From: Albidovulum sp.
Lineage (GTDB): Bacteria > Pseudomonadota > Alphaproteobacteria > Rhodobacterales > Rhodobacteraceae
Assembly: GCA_026989275.1 (NCBI GenBank)
Contig: JALSJQ010000045.1
Coordinates: 1-64,000 of the forward strand
Reading direction: 5' to 3'
DNA length: 64,000 nt
The notes beneath the pieces were generated by a model. It did no database searches, was not told where the DNA came from, and worked only from the letters and a program-made list of their open reading frames with translations. Shown here in pieces: positions 45,836-55,290 of the stretch. The stretch's first letter is position 1; every line of letters starts with the position of its first letter. Both the position numbers and the translations under genes were made by a program.

Positions 45836-46780
45836 ATGAACTGGGACGATCTGCGGATGTTCCTCGCCGTCGCCCGTGGCGAGAGCCTGGCCCGGGCCGG
45901 GCGGATGCTCCGGGTCGATGCCGCCACAGTCGGCCGGCGGATCTCGCGGCTCGAACGCGCGCTCGGGGTGCGGCTCTTCCTGCGCTCGCAGCAGGGCTAT
46001 GCGCTGACCGAGGCGGGCGAGCGGCTCTTCGACCGGGCGGTGGCGGCGGAGCGGGCGATGGAAGGAGCGGTGGCCGGGGTGCGGGCCGGCGAGGAAGGGC
46101 TGACGGGCACGGTCCGCATCGGGGCGCCCGATGGCTGCGCCAATTACGTGCTGCCGCGCATCACCCGCCGCATCGCCGCGGCCAACCCCGGCCTCACCAT
46201 CCAGATCCTCGCCCTGCCGCGGGTCTTCAACCTCTCGCGGCGCGAGGCCGACATGGCGATAACCGTCTCGCCGCCCGAGGCGGGCCGGCTGGTGGTGCAG
46301 AAGATCACTCCCTATCATCTCCATCTCGTCGCCTCCGAGGAATGGCTGGCCACCCACGGGCCGATCGAGAGCCGTGCCGATCTCGCCGGTCACCGGGTGG
46401 TGGGCTACATCCCCGACATGATCTTCGACCGCGAGCTGGATTATCTCGACGTGATCGGCCCCGACATCCGCCCCGATCTCGCCTCGAATTCGGTGCCGGT
46501 CCAGCTGGCCTGGTTGAGCGAAGGCGGCGGGATCGGCATCGCCCATGATTTCGCACTGCCCTGTTTTCCCCGCCTGAGGCGGATTCTGCCCGCCGAGATC
46601 GCTCTCGAGCGGCATTTCTATCTCGTGCGTCATGCCGACGACCGGTTGTCGGAACGGGACAACCGTCTCGCCGCCCTCATCGCCGACGGCATCCGCGCCG
46701 AGATCGCCCGCCTCGAGGCGCAGGTGGCCCGGGCCGAGGCGCTGGCACGGGCTGCCGGACCGGGCATCCGGCCGCTCTGA
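45836..46780 (+). CDS. LysR family transcriptional regulator, likely regulator of mmsA
   Basis: A 314-residue LysR protein: N-terminal winged helix-turn-helix (residues 3-62, MNWDDLRMFLAVARGESLARAG) and a C-terminal substrate-binding domain (about 90-295, starting LTGTVRIGAPDG). ATG at 45836 follows GAGGAGAGACG. It is divergent from mmsA with a LysR-type palindrome between them. In Pseudomonas the mms operon regulator is AraC-type, so control by LysR here is inferred from position. The ligand is unknown, possibly a valine-pathway intermediate. Confidence 0.92.
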   Translation: MNWDDLRMFLAVARGESLARAGRMLRVDAATVGRRISRLERALGVRLFLRSQQGYALTEAGERLFDRAVAAERAMEGAVAGVRAGEEGLTGTVRIGAPDGCANYVLPRITRRIAAANPGLTIQILALPRVFNLSRREADMAITVSPPEAGRLVVQKITPYHLHLVASEEWLATHGPIESRADLAGHRVVGYIPDMIFDRELDYLDVIGPDIRPDLASNSVPVQLAWLSEGGGIGIAHDFALPCFPRLRRILPAEIALERHFYLVRHADDRLSERDNRLAALIADGIRAEIARLEAQVARAEALARAAGPGIRPL

Positions 46781-47050
46781 CCGCTTCGGCCGTCTCGCGC
46801 CGTGCGAAGGAAGCTCCCGTCTCCGTGCGGCATGATCGGCTCTTGCGGGGCGACGGGTGTCCCTTCCCGGGGAGGGGACGGCACTTCGGAGCGCGGCTTG
46901 TGCGCGGAGACGCGAAGGCGCGGCCGATGCGCCCGTCGGCCACGTCCCGGGCGCTCCCGCGTCTTCCGACCCCCGCCGCGCCGCGCTTGCGGGGGCCGTG
47001 GCGCCTGCCGCGCCGCCCGCGAAGGGCGTCGGCCGCCCTTCCGGCCGGCC

Positions 47051-48457
47051 CTAGCCTCCCGGAGAGCCGGCCGCGTCGCCGCCCAGCAGCAGGGCCGAGG
47101 CGATGCTGAGAAAGGTGAAGAAGCTGACGATGTCGGTCACGGTGGTGACGAAGGGCCCCGAGGCCACCGCCGGGTCGATGCCGAACCTGGCCAGCACCAG
47201 CGGGATGACGATGCCACCCACCGCCGCCGCCACCAGCGTCAGCACCATGGCGATGGCGATCACCACGCCGAGCATCGGTTCGTCGAACCACCACCAGCTG
47301 ACGAGCCCCATGACGAGGGCGAAGGCCAGGCCGTTGAGAAGACCCACCATCACCTCGCGCCGGATGACCCGCCAGGCGTTCGAAGGGGTGATGTCCTTGG
47401 TGGCGATGCCGCGCACCGCCACCGTCATCGACTGGGTGCCGGCATTGCCGCCCATCGAGGCGACGATCGGCATCAGCACCGCAAGGGCGACATAGGCATC
47501 GATCGTGTCGGAAAACCAGGAAATCACGATCGAGGCCAATATCGCCGTGACGAGGTTGACGAAAAGCCAGGTGAAACGGTCGCGGACGATGTCGGAGATG
47601 GTGTCGGAGATGCTCTCGTCGCCGACACCGGCAAGGCGGAGCATGTCCTCGGCCGCCTCCTCGTCGAGCACTTCCATGGCATCGTCGATGGTGATGACGC
47701 CGATCAGCCTGCCGGCCCCGTCCACCACCGGCGTGGTGATGAGGTGATACTGGTTGTAGAGATAGGCCACGTCCTCCTGCGGCATCTCGGCGGGGATCGG
47801 GTGGAAGTTGTCGTCGGTGATGTCGGCGAGCTTCACGTCCCGCTTCGAGGCGAGCAGCCGCCCGAGGGGCACGATGCCGACCGGATGGTGGCGCGGATCG
47901 ACGAGGATGACGTGATAGAACTCCTCCGGCAGCTCCTCGGCGGCGCGCAGATGGTCGATCGCCCGGCCCACCGTCCAGTGGGCCGGCATGGTGACCATTT
48001 CGCGCTGCATGAGCCGCGCGGCGGTGCCTTCGGGATATTCCAGCGCCTGTTCGACGGCGACCCGGTCGCTGTCCTCGAGCACCTCGAGGATCTCGTCCTT
48101 CTGCTCCTCCTCGAGATCCTCGACGATGTCGATGACATCGTCGGTCTCGAGCTCGCGCATGGTCTCCACCAAGACCTTGCGCGGCAGATACCCGATGATC
48201 TCCTCGCGCAGATCCTCGTCGAGCTCCGGCAGCACTTCCCCCTCGACGATCTCGGGATGGAGCGTGATCAGGGCGCGCCGCTCGGCCGGCGAGATCTGCT
48301 CGATGATGTCGGCGATGTCGGCTTCGTGGAGCGGGGCGACGAGCTCCGCCACCTTCTCCCGGTCCCCGGCCTCGATGGCCGCGCGGATGCTCTCGATCAG
48401 CTCGGGCGAGATGCCGAAGCGGGTCGGGGAGGTTTCGGCGATGGCCGTCTCCTGCAT
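47051..48457 (-). CDS. mgtE: Magnesium transporter MgtE
   Basis: A 468-residue Mg2+ channel: cytoplasmic superhelical N domain (about 15-130), two CBS domains (about 135-255), a connecting plug helix, and five membrane helices from about 285 on. The pore-region segments MPIVASMGGNAGTQS and GGIVIPLVLARFGIDPA are conserved. The cytoplasmic domains close the pore when Mg2+ is plentiful. ATG at 48457 follows AGGAGGGCACC. An AT-richer stretch at about 48530-48570 is a probable promoter. No M-box-like riboswitch was recognised in the short leader. Confidence 0.96.
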   Translation of the reverse strand: MQETAIAETSPTRFGISPELIESIRAAIEAGDREKVAELVAPLHEADIADIIEQISPAERRALITLHPEIVEGEVLPELDEDLREEIIGYLPRKVLVETMRELETDDVIDIVEDLEEEQKDEILEVLEDSDRVAVEQALEYPEGTAARLMQREMVTMPAHWTVGRAIDHLRAAEELPEEFYHVILVDPRHHPVGIVPLGRLLASKRDVKLADITDDNFHPIPAEMPQEDVAYLYNQYHLITTPVVDGAGRLIGVITIDDAMEVLDEEAAEDMLRLAGVGDESISDTISDIVRDRFTWLFVNLVTAILASIVISWFSDTIDAYVALAVLMPIVASMGGNAGTQSMTVAVRGIATKDITPSNAWRVIRREVMVGLLNGLAFALVMGLVSWWWFDEPMLGVVIAIAMVLTLVAAAVGGIVIPLVLARFGIDPAVASGPFVTTVTDIVSFFTFLSIASALLLGGDAAGSPGG

Positions 48458-48635
48458 GGTGCCCTCCTGTCGGTGATGTCGGCGCTTCCGGGCGCTCGGC
48501 CCCGTCGCCTGGCTGCCTCATATAGGAAGACGCGCCGGATTTGCACCCTCGGAATGCGAATTTGTTGCAGGAAGCATGTCGGTCGGAGACGCCCGGAAGG
48601 GCCGGGCGGCGGGTGGCCGTGGGCTGTTGGGAGGC

Positions 48636-50303
48636 TCAGCGCAGGGGAAGGGCGTCGGCGAAACCTTCGCTGCGGGCACGGGCAAGGGCCGGCGCGATCT
48701 CGGCTTCGGAAGCGAAGGGGCCGAGGATGACGGCGGCGAAGGCGCGCCCGCCGCGGTTGAAGCGCCGGATCCGGGCCGGGAAGCCGAGGGCGGCGAAGCG
48801 GGCGCGGGCCTTCTCGGCCTTTCCGGGGTCGGCGAAGATGGCAAGCTGGATCCGCATCGGTGTCGGCGCCGGCAGGGTCACGGCGGGGCCCGCATCGTTG
48901 CGCACCGCCTGCCCGTCAAGCTGCCCGTCGAGCGCGAGGGCCAGCGCGAGCCGGACCGGGTCGGCCGGGGCGGCGGGTGTGGCATAGGGGGGCAGAGGGG
49001 GGTTTTCCGCCCCGGCGGATGTGGTCAGGGCAGGTTCCCGGCCGGCGGCGATCCGGCGCCCTTTCTTGGGCGGTGCCGCCGGTGCCGAACGACTCGAGAG
49101 GGTGACGGCGGGCTGGTGACGAAGCTCCGGGCGCAGCCGCCGCGGCAGATCGTCGGTCCAGATCCGGGCCATGGCGGCATCGCCGGCCGCTGTGCCGACG
49201 GCGCGCCACGGGTTGAAACGGTCGAGCGGGATTTCCGGCCGGTAGCCGTCGGGCAGGGAGACGGCATAGGCGCCGTTCGGCTGCCGGAGCGAGCGGCGCG
49301 GCGGTGCCTTGCGGAAGAGCCGCGCGAGCGGCTGCGCCCCGGCCGGGGCGGCGTTCGCGGCGCGGGTGGTGCGCGGTGGCGCGAGAGAGGAACTGTCATC
49401 GCCGCCGAGGACCGGTTTGCGTGGCAGCGTGCCGATCGGCAGATAGTGGCACTTGCCGTCGGCCCGCAATTCCCAGCCGCCCTGGCAGACGAGGCGGACG
49501 CGCCCGGCGGGCTTCCGGCGCCGCTCCGCCCGGGGCGGCGATGCGGCTTCGGCCTTGCGGGGAACGGGCATGGCCCGCGGCGGTGGCGTCTTCGCCCTTC
49601 GGCCGGTGGCCAGCGGCATCGCCTTCTTCGCTTCGGCGGCACGCGGCAGGCGGTGGCACTTGCCGTCGGCCCGCAATTCCCAGCCTGCGGGGCAGACGAG
49701 GCGGACGCGCCCGGCGGGCTTCCGGCGCCGCTCCACCCGGGGCGGCGATGCGGCTTCGGCCTTGCGGGGAACGGGCATGGCCCGCGGCGGTGGCGTCTTC
49801 GCGGCCGGCTGCGGTTTGCGGGGTGCCTTGCGCACGAGAGGGGAAGTGCCGGGGGCGAAGGTCGGCTTGTAGCCGCACAGGAGACGGCCGCCCCGATCGA
49901 CCCGCGGCACCCAGACCACCTTGTTGCCGAATCCGGCCCGCACGAAGATGCAGCCCCGGTTGTCGATGAACTGCCGCCCCTTGAAGCCGGAAGGCGGGTA
50001 GTTGGCAGGTCCGTCGATCGCTCGCAGGCTGCGGGCTTCCCCCGGAGCGGGCGGCAGCAGGAGGGCGAGGAACAGCAGGGCGGCACCCCCGAACAGGCGC
50101 CCGACGTGGATCGCCCTCCGGCGGCCCGGCGTCTTTGCGTTCGCGCGGCGCGGTGGTGCGGAGCCGACCGGGATCGTGCCGCCGGTCGGATGGTCGTGCC
50201 GCAGGGGGGGCGCTCCGCTCGCGCGGCCCTCCGGCTCTCCCTCCGGCATCGCTCCGAGGCGGGATCGGCTGCGCTCATGCGGTTCTGCTGCGCCCTGGAC
50301 CAT
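48636..50303 (-). CDS. SPOR-domain envelope protein with internal duplication
   Basis: A 555-residue protein. A membrane anchor lies at about 66-88. It is followed by a conserved segment (IDGPANYPPSGFKG, then FIDNRGCIFVRAGF, about 95-150) known from SPOR proteins of Rhodobacterales. Two near-identical Pro/Lys/Arg-rich units follow at about 168-217 and 237-286, each carrying PPPRAMPVPRKAEAASPPR and a cysteine pair in RLVC-xxx-WELRADGKCH. The C-terminal SPOR domain (about 480-555, IQLAIFADPGKAEKARARF) binds glycan strands lacking stem peptides, found at division sites. ATG at 50303 follows AGGGGCAG. Probably part of the division or peptidoglycan machinery. Confidence 0.88.
   Translation of the reverse strand: MVQGAAEPHERSRSRLGAMPEGEPEGRASGAPPLRHDHPTGGTIPVGSAPPRRANAKTPGRRRAIHVGRLFGGAALLFLALLLPPAPGEARSLRAIDGPANYPPSGFKGRQFIDNRGCIFVRAGFGNKVVWVPRVDRGGRLLCGYKPTFAPGTSPLVRKAPRKPQPAAKTPPPRAMPVPRKAEAASPPRVERRRKPAGRVRLVCPAGWELRADGKCHRLPRAAEAKKAMPLATGRRAKTPPPRAMPVPRKAEAASPPRAERRRKPAGRVRLVCQGGWELRADGKCHYLPIGTLPRKPVLGGDDSSSLAPPRTTRAANAAPAGAQPLARLFRKAPPRRSLRQPNGAYAVSLPDGYRPEIPLDRFNPWRAVGTAAGDAAMARIWTDDLPRRLRPELRHQPAVTLSSRSAPAAPPKKGRRIAAGREPALTTSAGAENPPLPPYATPAAPADPVRLALALALDGQLDGQAVRNDAGPAVTLPAPTPMRIQLAIFADPGKAEKARARFAALGFPARIRRFNRGGRAFAAVILGPFASEAEIAPALARARSEGFADALPLR
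49447..49595 (-). repeat. 149-bp direct repeat, copy A (within SPOR gene)
   Basis: This segment recurs at 49654-49802 with only a few base changes, 207 bp apart and in the same frame (69 codons). It codes for one Pro/Lys/Arg-rich plus cysteine-pair unit. Confidence 0.9.
49654..49802 (-). repeat. 149-bp direct repeat, copy B (within SPOR gene)
   Basis: Second copy of the unit at 49447-49595. The differences cluster around the cysteine motif (Pro-Ala-Gly versus Gln-Gly-Gly before WELRADGKCH) and one Val/Ala change. Confidence 0.9.
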
Positions 50304-50377
50304 CGTTCTGCCCCTGTTTTCCTACAAGATGAACGATGGGGGCGGGGCAGTAAAGGCAAAATCTGGGCGGGGACGGC

Positions 50378-51013
50378 TTATTTTGTGCCGAACATGCGGT
50401 CGCCGGCATCGCCGAGGCCGGGAAGGATGTAGCCCTTTTCGTTGAGGCCGCGATCGAGGGCGGCGGTGGTGATCGGCACGTCGGGGTGGGCTTCGCGCAG
50501 CGTCTCGACCCCTTCGGGCGCGGCGACGAGGCACAGCATGCGGATGTTGCGTGCGCCGGCCTCCTTCAGCATCGAGATCGCCGCCGCCGCCGAATTGCCG
50601 GTGGCGAGCATCGGATCGACGACGATCGAGAGCCGGTCGCCGAGTTCCGCCGGCACCTTGAAATAGTACTTGACCGGCTGCAGCGTCTTCTCGTCGCGAT
50701 AAAGGCCGATGAAGCCGACCCGGGCCGAGGGGATGAGGTCGAGCACTCCTTCGAGCATGCCGTTGCCGGCCCGCAGGATCGAGATCAGCGCCAGTTTCTT
50801 GCCCTTGAGCGTGGGCGCGTCCGTCTCCTCGAGCGGGGTTTCGATCGGGGTGGTGGTGAGCGGCAGGTCGCGGGTGGCCTCATAGGCCAGCATGGTGGCG
50901 ATCTCGCGCAGCAGCTGGCGGAAGAGCGCCGAGGGCGTTTCCCTGCGCCGCATGATCGTCAACTTGTGCTGCACCAGCGGGTGATCGATGATCGTCAGAT
51001 GGGGGTGGGTCAC
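50378..51013 (-). CDS. upp: Uracil phosphoribosyltransferase
   Basis: A 211-residue salvage enzyme making UMP from uracil and [16 protein letters not shown] near the start, the PRPP loop [16 protein letters not shown] (about 128-143) and the C-terminal [16 protein letters not shown] are conserved. The start is a GTG at 51013, giving [14 protein letters not shown], with an AGGAGGAC site 10 bp upstream; no ATG suits the family length. The same frame is open through gltA upstream but only as a shadow. It is a single gene downstream of gltA. Confidence 0.96.
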   Translation of the reverse strand: MTHPHLTIIDHPLVQHKLTIMRRRETPSALFRQLLREIATMLAYEATRDLPLTTTPIETPLEETDAPTLKGKKLALISILRAGNGMLEGVLDLIPSARVGFIGLYRDEKTLQPVKYYFKVPAELGDRLSIVVDPMLATGNSAAAAISMLKEAGARNIRMLCLVAAPEGVETLREAHPDVPITTAALDRGLNEKGYILPGLGDAGDRMFGTK

Positions 51014-51226
51014 GGCTGTCGTCCTCCTGCGCTCGACTGGCCCCGGGATAACCGCGTCGTCCGCTCCCGGCAAGCGGCAAGTGGGCTGATGGGGACGAGA
51101 GGGCGGAAGGGCGTGCCGGGAGGCGCCGGGGGCTTCGGGAATGTCGGGCGACCCTCGGGCGACCGCGGGGTGAGTGCCGGTGGCGGCCGCCGACAGGGAT
51201 GCTCGAGAGGGGGCGCCGACATGGAA

Positions 51227-51246
51227 AGGGGGCCCCGCGGCCCCCT
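51227..51246 (-). terminator. Terminator of gltA
   Basis: On the minus strand AGGGGGCC, a GCGG loop and GGCCCCCT form an 8-bp stem, followed by TTTCC. It begins 22 bp after the gltA stop and is the most convincing intrinsic terminator in the window. Confidence 0.65.
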
Positions 51247-51267
51247 CTTGCAACCTGCATGCGCCTC

Positions 51268-52575
51268 TCAGCTGCGATATTCGATATCGACATAGTCGCG
51301 CGGCGTCGGCCCGGTATAGAGCTGACGCGGCCGGCCGATCTTCTGGGTCGGGTCGGAGATCATCTCCTTCCACTGGGCGATCCAGCCGACGGTGCGCGAG
51401 AGCGCGAAGATCGGGGTGAACATCGAGGTCGGGAAGCCCAGCGCCTCGAGGATGATGCCCGAGTAGAAATCGACATTGGGGTAGAGCTTCTTCTCGATGA
51501 AGTAGTCGTCCTCGAGGGCGATGCGTTCGAGCTCCTTGGCGACCTGGAGCGTCGGGTTGTTCTCGATGCCGAGAAGGCCGAGCACCTCGTCGGCCGACTT
51601 CTTCAGCACCTTTGCCCGCGGGTCGAAGTTCTTGTAGACCCGGTGGCCGAAACCCATCAGCCGGAACGGATCGTTCCTGTCCTTGGCGCGCCTGATGTAT
51701 TCGGGGATGCGATCGACCGTGCCGATCTCGCGCAGCATGTTGAGCGCGGCCTCGTTGGCGCCGCCATGGGCCGGCCCCCACAGGCAGGCGATGCCGGCGG
51801 CGATGCAGGCGAAGGGGTTGGCGCCCGAGCTGCCCGCCAGACGCACCGTCGAGGTCGAGGCGTTCTGCTCGTGATCGGCGTGGAGCAGGAATATGCGGTC
51901 GAGCGCCCGGGCGATGATCGGATCGACCTCGTAATCCTCGGCCGGCACGGCGAAGCACATGCGCAGGAAATTCGAGGCATAATCGAGATCGTTGCGCGGA
52001 TAGACGAAGGGCTGGCCGATCGAATACTTGTAGGCCATCGCCGCGATCGTCGGGATCTTGGCGATCATGCGGAAGGAAGCGATCTCCCGCTGCTCGGGGT
52101 CGTTGATGTCGGTGCTGTCCTGATAGAAGGCCGACATCGCCCCGACCACGCCGACCATGATCGCCATCGGATGGGCGTCGCGGCGGAAGCCGCGATAGAA
52201 ATAGTGCATCTGCTCGTGCACCATGGTGTGACGGGTGATGCGCTCCTCGAAATCCTCGAGCTCGGCCGCGGTCGGCAGCTCGCCATAGAGCAGGAGATAG
52301 GCCACCTCGAGATGGTGCGACTTCTCCGCCAGCTGCTCGATCGGGTAGCCGCGATAGAGCAGGATGCCCTTGTCGCCGTCGATGAAGGTGATCCGCGATT
52401 CGCACGAGGCGGTCGAGGTGAAGCCCGGATCGAAGGTGAAAACCCCGCCATCGGCATAGAGCCGGCGAATATCGACGACATCCGGGCCCATCGTTCCATG
52501 CAGGACCGGCAGTTCGACCGCTCCTTCCGGCAGATCGAGCCGGGCCGTTTCCGCCTTCGGGGTCTCCTCGCGCAT
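51268..52575 (-). CDS. gltA: Citrate synthase
   Basis: A 435-residue type II citrate synthase joining acetyl-CoA and oxaloacetate. The N-terminal [20 protein letters not shown] segment is typical of the Gram-negative hexameric type. Active-site histidines lie in [11 protein letters not shown] and [13 protein letters not shown], with the [13 protein letters not shown] motif between them. ATG at 52575 follows AGGAGGAAG. It sits 61 bp after gltX on the same strand, the order found across alphaproteobacteria, and ends at a good terminator. Confidence 0.97.
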   Translation of the reverse strand: MREETPKAETARLDLPEGAVELPVLHGTMGPDVVDIRRLYADGGVFTFDPGFTSTASCESRITFIDGDKGILLYRGYPIEQLAEKSHHLEVAYLLLYGELPTAAELEDFEERITRHTMVHEQMHYFYRGFRRDAHPMAIMVGVVGAMSAFYQDSTDINDPEQREIASFRMIAKIPTIAAMAYKYSIGQPFVYPRNDLDYASNFLRMCFAVPAEDYEVDPIIARALDRIFLLHADHEQNASTSTVRLAGSSGANPFACIAAGIACLWGPAHGGANEAALNMLREIGTVDRIPEYIRRAKDRNDPFRLMGFGHRVYKNFDPRAKVLKKSADEVLGLLGIENNPTLQVAKELERIALEDDYFIEKKLYPNVDFYSGIILEALGFPTSMFTPIFALSRTVGWIAQWKEMISDPTQKIGRPRQLYTGPTPRDYVDIEYRS

Positions 52576-52636
52576 CCGTCTTCCTCCTGTGTTGCGGGCG
52601 GCGGGAAGGTGCGAGCCGCCGGCGCCGACGGAACCG

Positions 52637-54079
52637 TCAGCCGGCCGGGGCCGCGCCGTCCTCGCCTGCCGCCAATGCCTGTTCGAGCCGCTCCAGCGTT
52701 TCCTCGCGCCCGAGCACCATCATCATGTCGAAGACGCTCGGGCCGGTATTCGTGCCGGCGAGCGCCGCCCTGAGGGCCTGAGCCAGCGCCCCCATGCGCA
52801 GCCCTTCCCGCTCGGCGGCCTCCCGCACGAGGGCTTCGAGCCTGTCGCGCTCCCAGCTAGCATTTTGCAGTTGCAGCGTCAATCGTTTCAGTATGCCATG
52901 GGATACGGAATTCCAGGCCCTGGCCGCTTTCGCGTCCATCGCGACCGGCGGTTCGAGCAGGGCGAATCGCGCCCCTTCGACGAGATCGCCCACCGTCTTC
53001 GCCCGCCCCTGCAGGAACGGCAGCGCCGCCTCGAGACGCGGCCGCTTCTCCTGCGGGATCGACGGGCGGCCGGTGACGGCGAGCCAGTCGTCGATCGCCG
53101 CCATCAGCCGTGCGGGAGTGGCCGCGGCGATGTGCAGACCGGAGACGTGATCGAGCTTCCTGAAGTCGATCCGGGCCGGCGCCTTGTTGATGCCGTCAAG
53201 ATCGAACAGGGCGACGAGCTCGTCGGTGGTGAAGAATTCCTGATCGCCATGGCTCCAGCCGAGCCGGGCGAGATAGTTCCGCAGCGCCTCGGGCAGATAG
53301 CCCATCTTGCGGTATTCCTCGATGCCGAGGGCGCCGTGCCGCTTGGAGAGCTTCCTGCCGTCGGGGCCGTGGATGAGGGGGATGTGGGCGAAGACCGGCG
53401 TCTCCCAGCCCATGGCGTCGTAGATCAGTTTCTGCCGTGCGGCATTGGCGAGGTGGTCGTCGCCGCGGATGATGTGGGTGACACCCATGTCGTGATCGTC
53501 CACCACCACCGCCAGCATGTAGGTGGGCGTGCCGTCGGAGCGCAGCAGCACCATGTCGTCGAGCTGGTCGTTCCGCCAGCGGACCCGGCCCTGCACCTTG
53601 TCCTCGATCACCGTCTCGCCCTGCCGGGGCGCCTTGAGGCGGACGACGAAGGGGGCATCGGGGTGATCGCTTGCAGGCACGTCGCGCCAGGGGCTCTCGA
53701 ACAGCACCTTCCGCCCCTCGGCCCGGGCCTTCTCGCGCGCCGCCTGCACCTCTTCGGGCGGGGTGAAGCACTTGTAGGCCATTCCCCGGGCCAGGAGCTC
53801 TTCGGCCACTTCGCGGTGGCGGTCGGCGCGGGCGAATTGCGAAACCGGCTCGCCGTCCCATGCGAGCCCGAGCCAGTCGAGCCCCTCGATGATGGCGCGG
53901 GTGGCTTCGGGGGTCGATCGGGCCCGGTCGGTGTCCTCGATCCGCAGGAGGAAACGGCCGCCATGATGACGGGCGAACAGCCAGTTGAACAGCGCCGTCC
54001 GTGCCCCGCCGATATGGAGAAAGCCGGTCGGGGACGGGGCGAAGCGGGTCACGACCCGATCGGGAGACGTATCCTGCAT
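52637..54079 (-). CDS. gltX: Glutamyl-tRNA synthetase
   Basis: A 480-residue class I synthetase with the HIGH-type motif at LHIGG (21-25) and the KMSKS-type motif KLSKRHG near residue 250. [18 protein letters not shown] is diagnostic for GluRS. Whether it is discriminating (Glu only) or also charges tRNA-Gln cannot be told by eye; no GatCAB genes lie in this window. ATG at 54079 has its AGGAAAGG ribosome-binding site inside a small perfect hairpin. It is divergent from comEC across a 1.2-kb gene-free gap. Confidence 0.96.
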   Translation of the reverse strand: MQDTSPDRVVTRFAPSPTGFLHIGGARTALFNWLFARHHGGRFLLRIEDTDRARSTPEATRAIIEGLDWLGLAWDGEPVSQFARADRHREVAEELLARGMAYKCFTPPEEVQAAREKARAEGRKVLFESPWRDVPASDHPDAPFVVRLKAPRQGETVIEDKVQGRVRWRNDQLDDMVLLRSDGTPTYMLAVVVDDHDMGVTHIIRGDDHLANAARQKLIYDAMGWETPVFAHIPLIHGPDGRKLSKRHGALGIEEYRKMGYLPEALRNYLARLGWSHGDQEFFTTDELVALFDLDGINKAPARIDFRKLDHVSGLHIAAATPARLMAAIDDWLAVTGRPSIPQEKRPRLEAALPFLQGRAKTVGDLVEGARFALLEPPVAMDAKAARAWNSVSHGILKRLTLQLQNASWERDRLEALVREAAEREGLRMGALAQALRAALAGTNTGPSVFDMMMVLGREETLERLEQALAAGEDGAAPAG

Positions 54080-55290
54080 GCTCTTAACCTTTCCTAAAGG
54101 TTTGGGCGCGATACTGGGTCTGCGCCGCGGCGCTCCGTCCATACGTCATCACGCGGCGATGGCCAAGCGGCCGGGGGGCGCCGGGCGGTGGGCAGGGAAA
54201 GACCGGCCGGTGAAGCCGGGCCGGGAAGGGGGGTCCGAGGAAGCCGGACGAAGCCGGGTCAGAGCGGGATGCGGCAGAGAATCGGGGAGGTATCGACCAT
54301 GTAGGACATCGAGCAGGACATCGTCCATGCAGGGCAGGGATCGGCCTGGCGGACAGCGATCGTGCCTGCCCGAGGATCGCTCCGATGACAGGCGCAGGCC
54401 GGATATGTGCGGGAAAGGCGCCCGTTCGCCTCCCGATGCCCCCGATGTGCGCGGGAAGCGGTGCATGGTGTTGGACCGGTCCCCGGTTCGCGTCCCGCAC
54501 GATAGAATGCGGGCCGGCGAAACGGGGCGCAAAGGCAGGTGACAGGTTTCCGGTGGCGTGCATCGTGCGTGCCGTAATGTGCGGGCGGCGATGGCGAACC
54601 GGTTCCGGTCTGTGGCGCTTCCTTGTGGACGCTTCAGGAGGCATCCCGGGTGGTGCCGCTGTTCCAATGCTGCCGGAATGCTGCCGGAGCGTGAGGCGAT
54701 ATGCCCGTCAGGCCGGAGGCGCCGCAGGCCCGGAAACGCCGCGTGCCGGGGAGGCTGTATCGGTCGGATCTGCGGTTCCGATCTTGGCAAAGGTCCGTCC
54801 GGCCGGATGGGGCAGAACCTGGCGCGGGCGCCTCCGGCTCGCGGAAAGGTGCTGGCAGGAGATGCCAGCCGGCGCATGGCCCTGTTTCACGACCGCTGCG
54901 CCGCGCTGGATCTTCGGGGGGGGTGGTTCGGAAATGGAGGTCGCCGGCTCCGGGAACCGTAGAACCGGGCCCTGGGGCGCCGGAGGATCGGGACATCGCG
55001 GCCGGGTGCGGCGCCCTCTGCCGGTGCCTGGGAGCGCCGGTGCCCGGGACCGAGGCGCGGCAGCCGTCGCTTGGCGGGCGAAGATGCGCGGTGCCCACGC
55101 CCCGCCGGGTGATCTCCGAGCGTCATTCGGGGCTCTCCGGGAGGCGCATGTGTCCCGCCTTTCTCCGGGGCACCACCGGGCCGTCGGGTTCGGGTGCCGG
55201 CATGGCTGGACGGGCAAGGCTGGAAAGGACGGATCCGGGGAAGCGCGCGTGAGAGTGATCGGGGAAGCCAAGGTGACCGGAGGAGCGGGC
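54080..55290. other. 1.2-kb gene-free stretch between gltX and comEC
   Basis: The longest gene-free stretch in the window. Every frame gives Arg/Pro/Gly/Ser-rich translations without any recognisable domain. The first 30 bp hold the gltX leader hairpin; the last 60 bp hold the comEC ribosome-binding site. I recognised no tRNA, tmRNA, RNase P RNA or SRP RNA, no transposase remnant, and no clear promoter. Confidence 0.5.
54086..54102 (-). promoter_or_regulatory. Hairpin covering the gltX ribosome-binding site
   Basis: AACCTTT (54086-54092), CCT and AAAGGTT (54096-54102) form a perfect 7-bp inverted repeat. On the minus strand it contains the AGGAAAGG ribosome-binding site, ending 6 bp before the gltX ATG. 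It could restrain gltX translation or bind a protein. Confidence 0.5.

Noticed and set aside
54084-54098. A second CtrA-like site, TTAA-N7-TAAA, before gltX
   Set aside because: One mismatch, and it coincides with the ribosome-binding site hairpin 5 bp from the start codon; better explained as translation-level structure.
54385-55290. N-terminal extension of comEC by about 300 codons
   Set aside because: The extra sequence is Arg/Gly-rich and unlike ComEC; a GTG with a perfect ribosome-binding site at 55291 gives a normal length.
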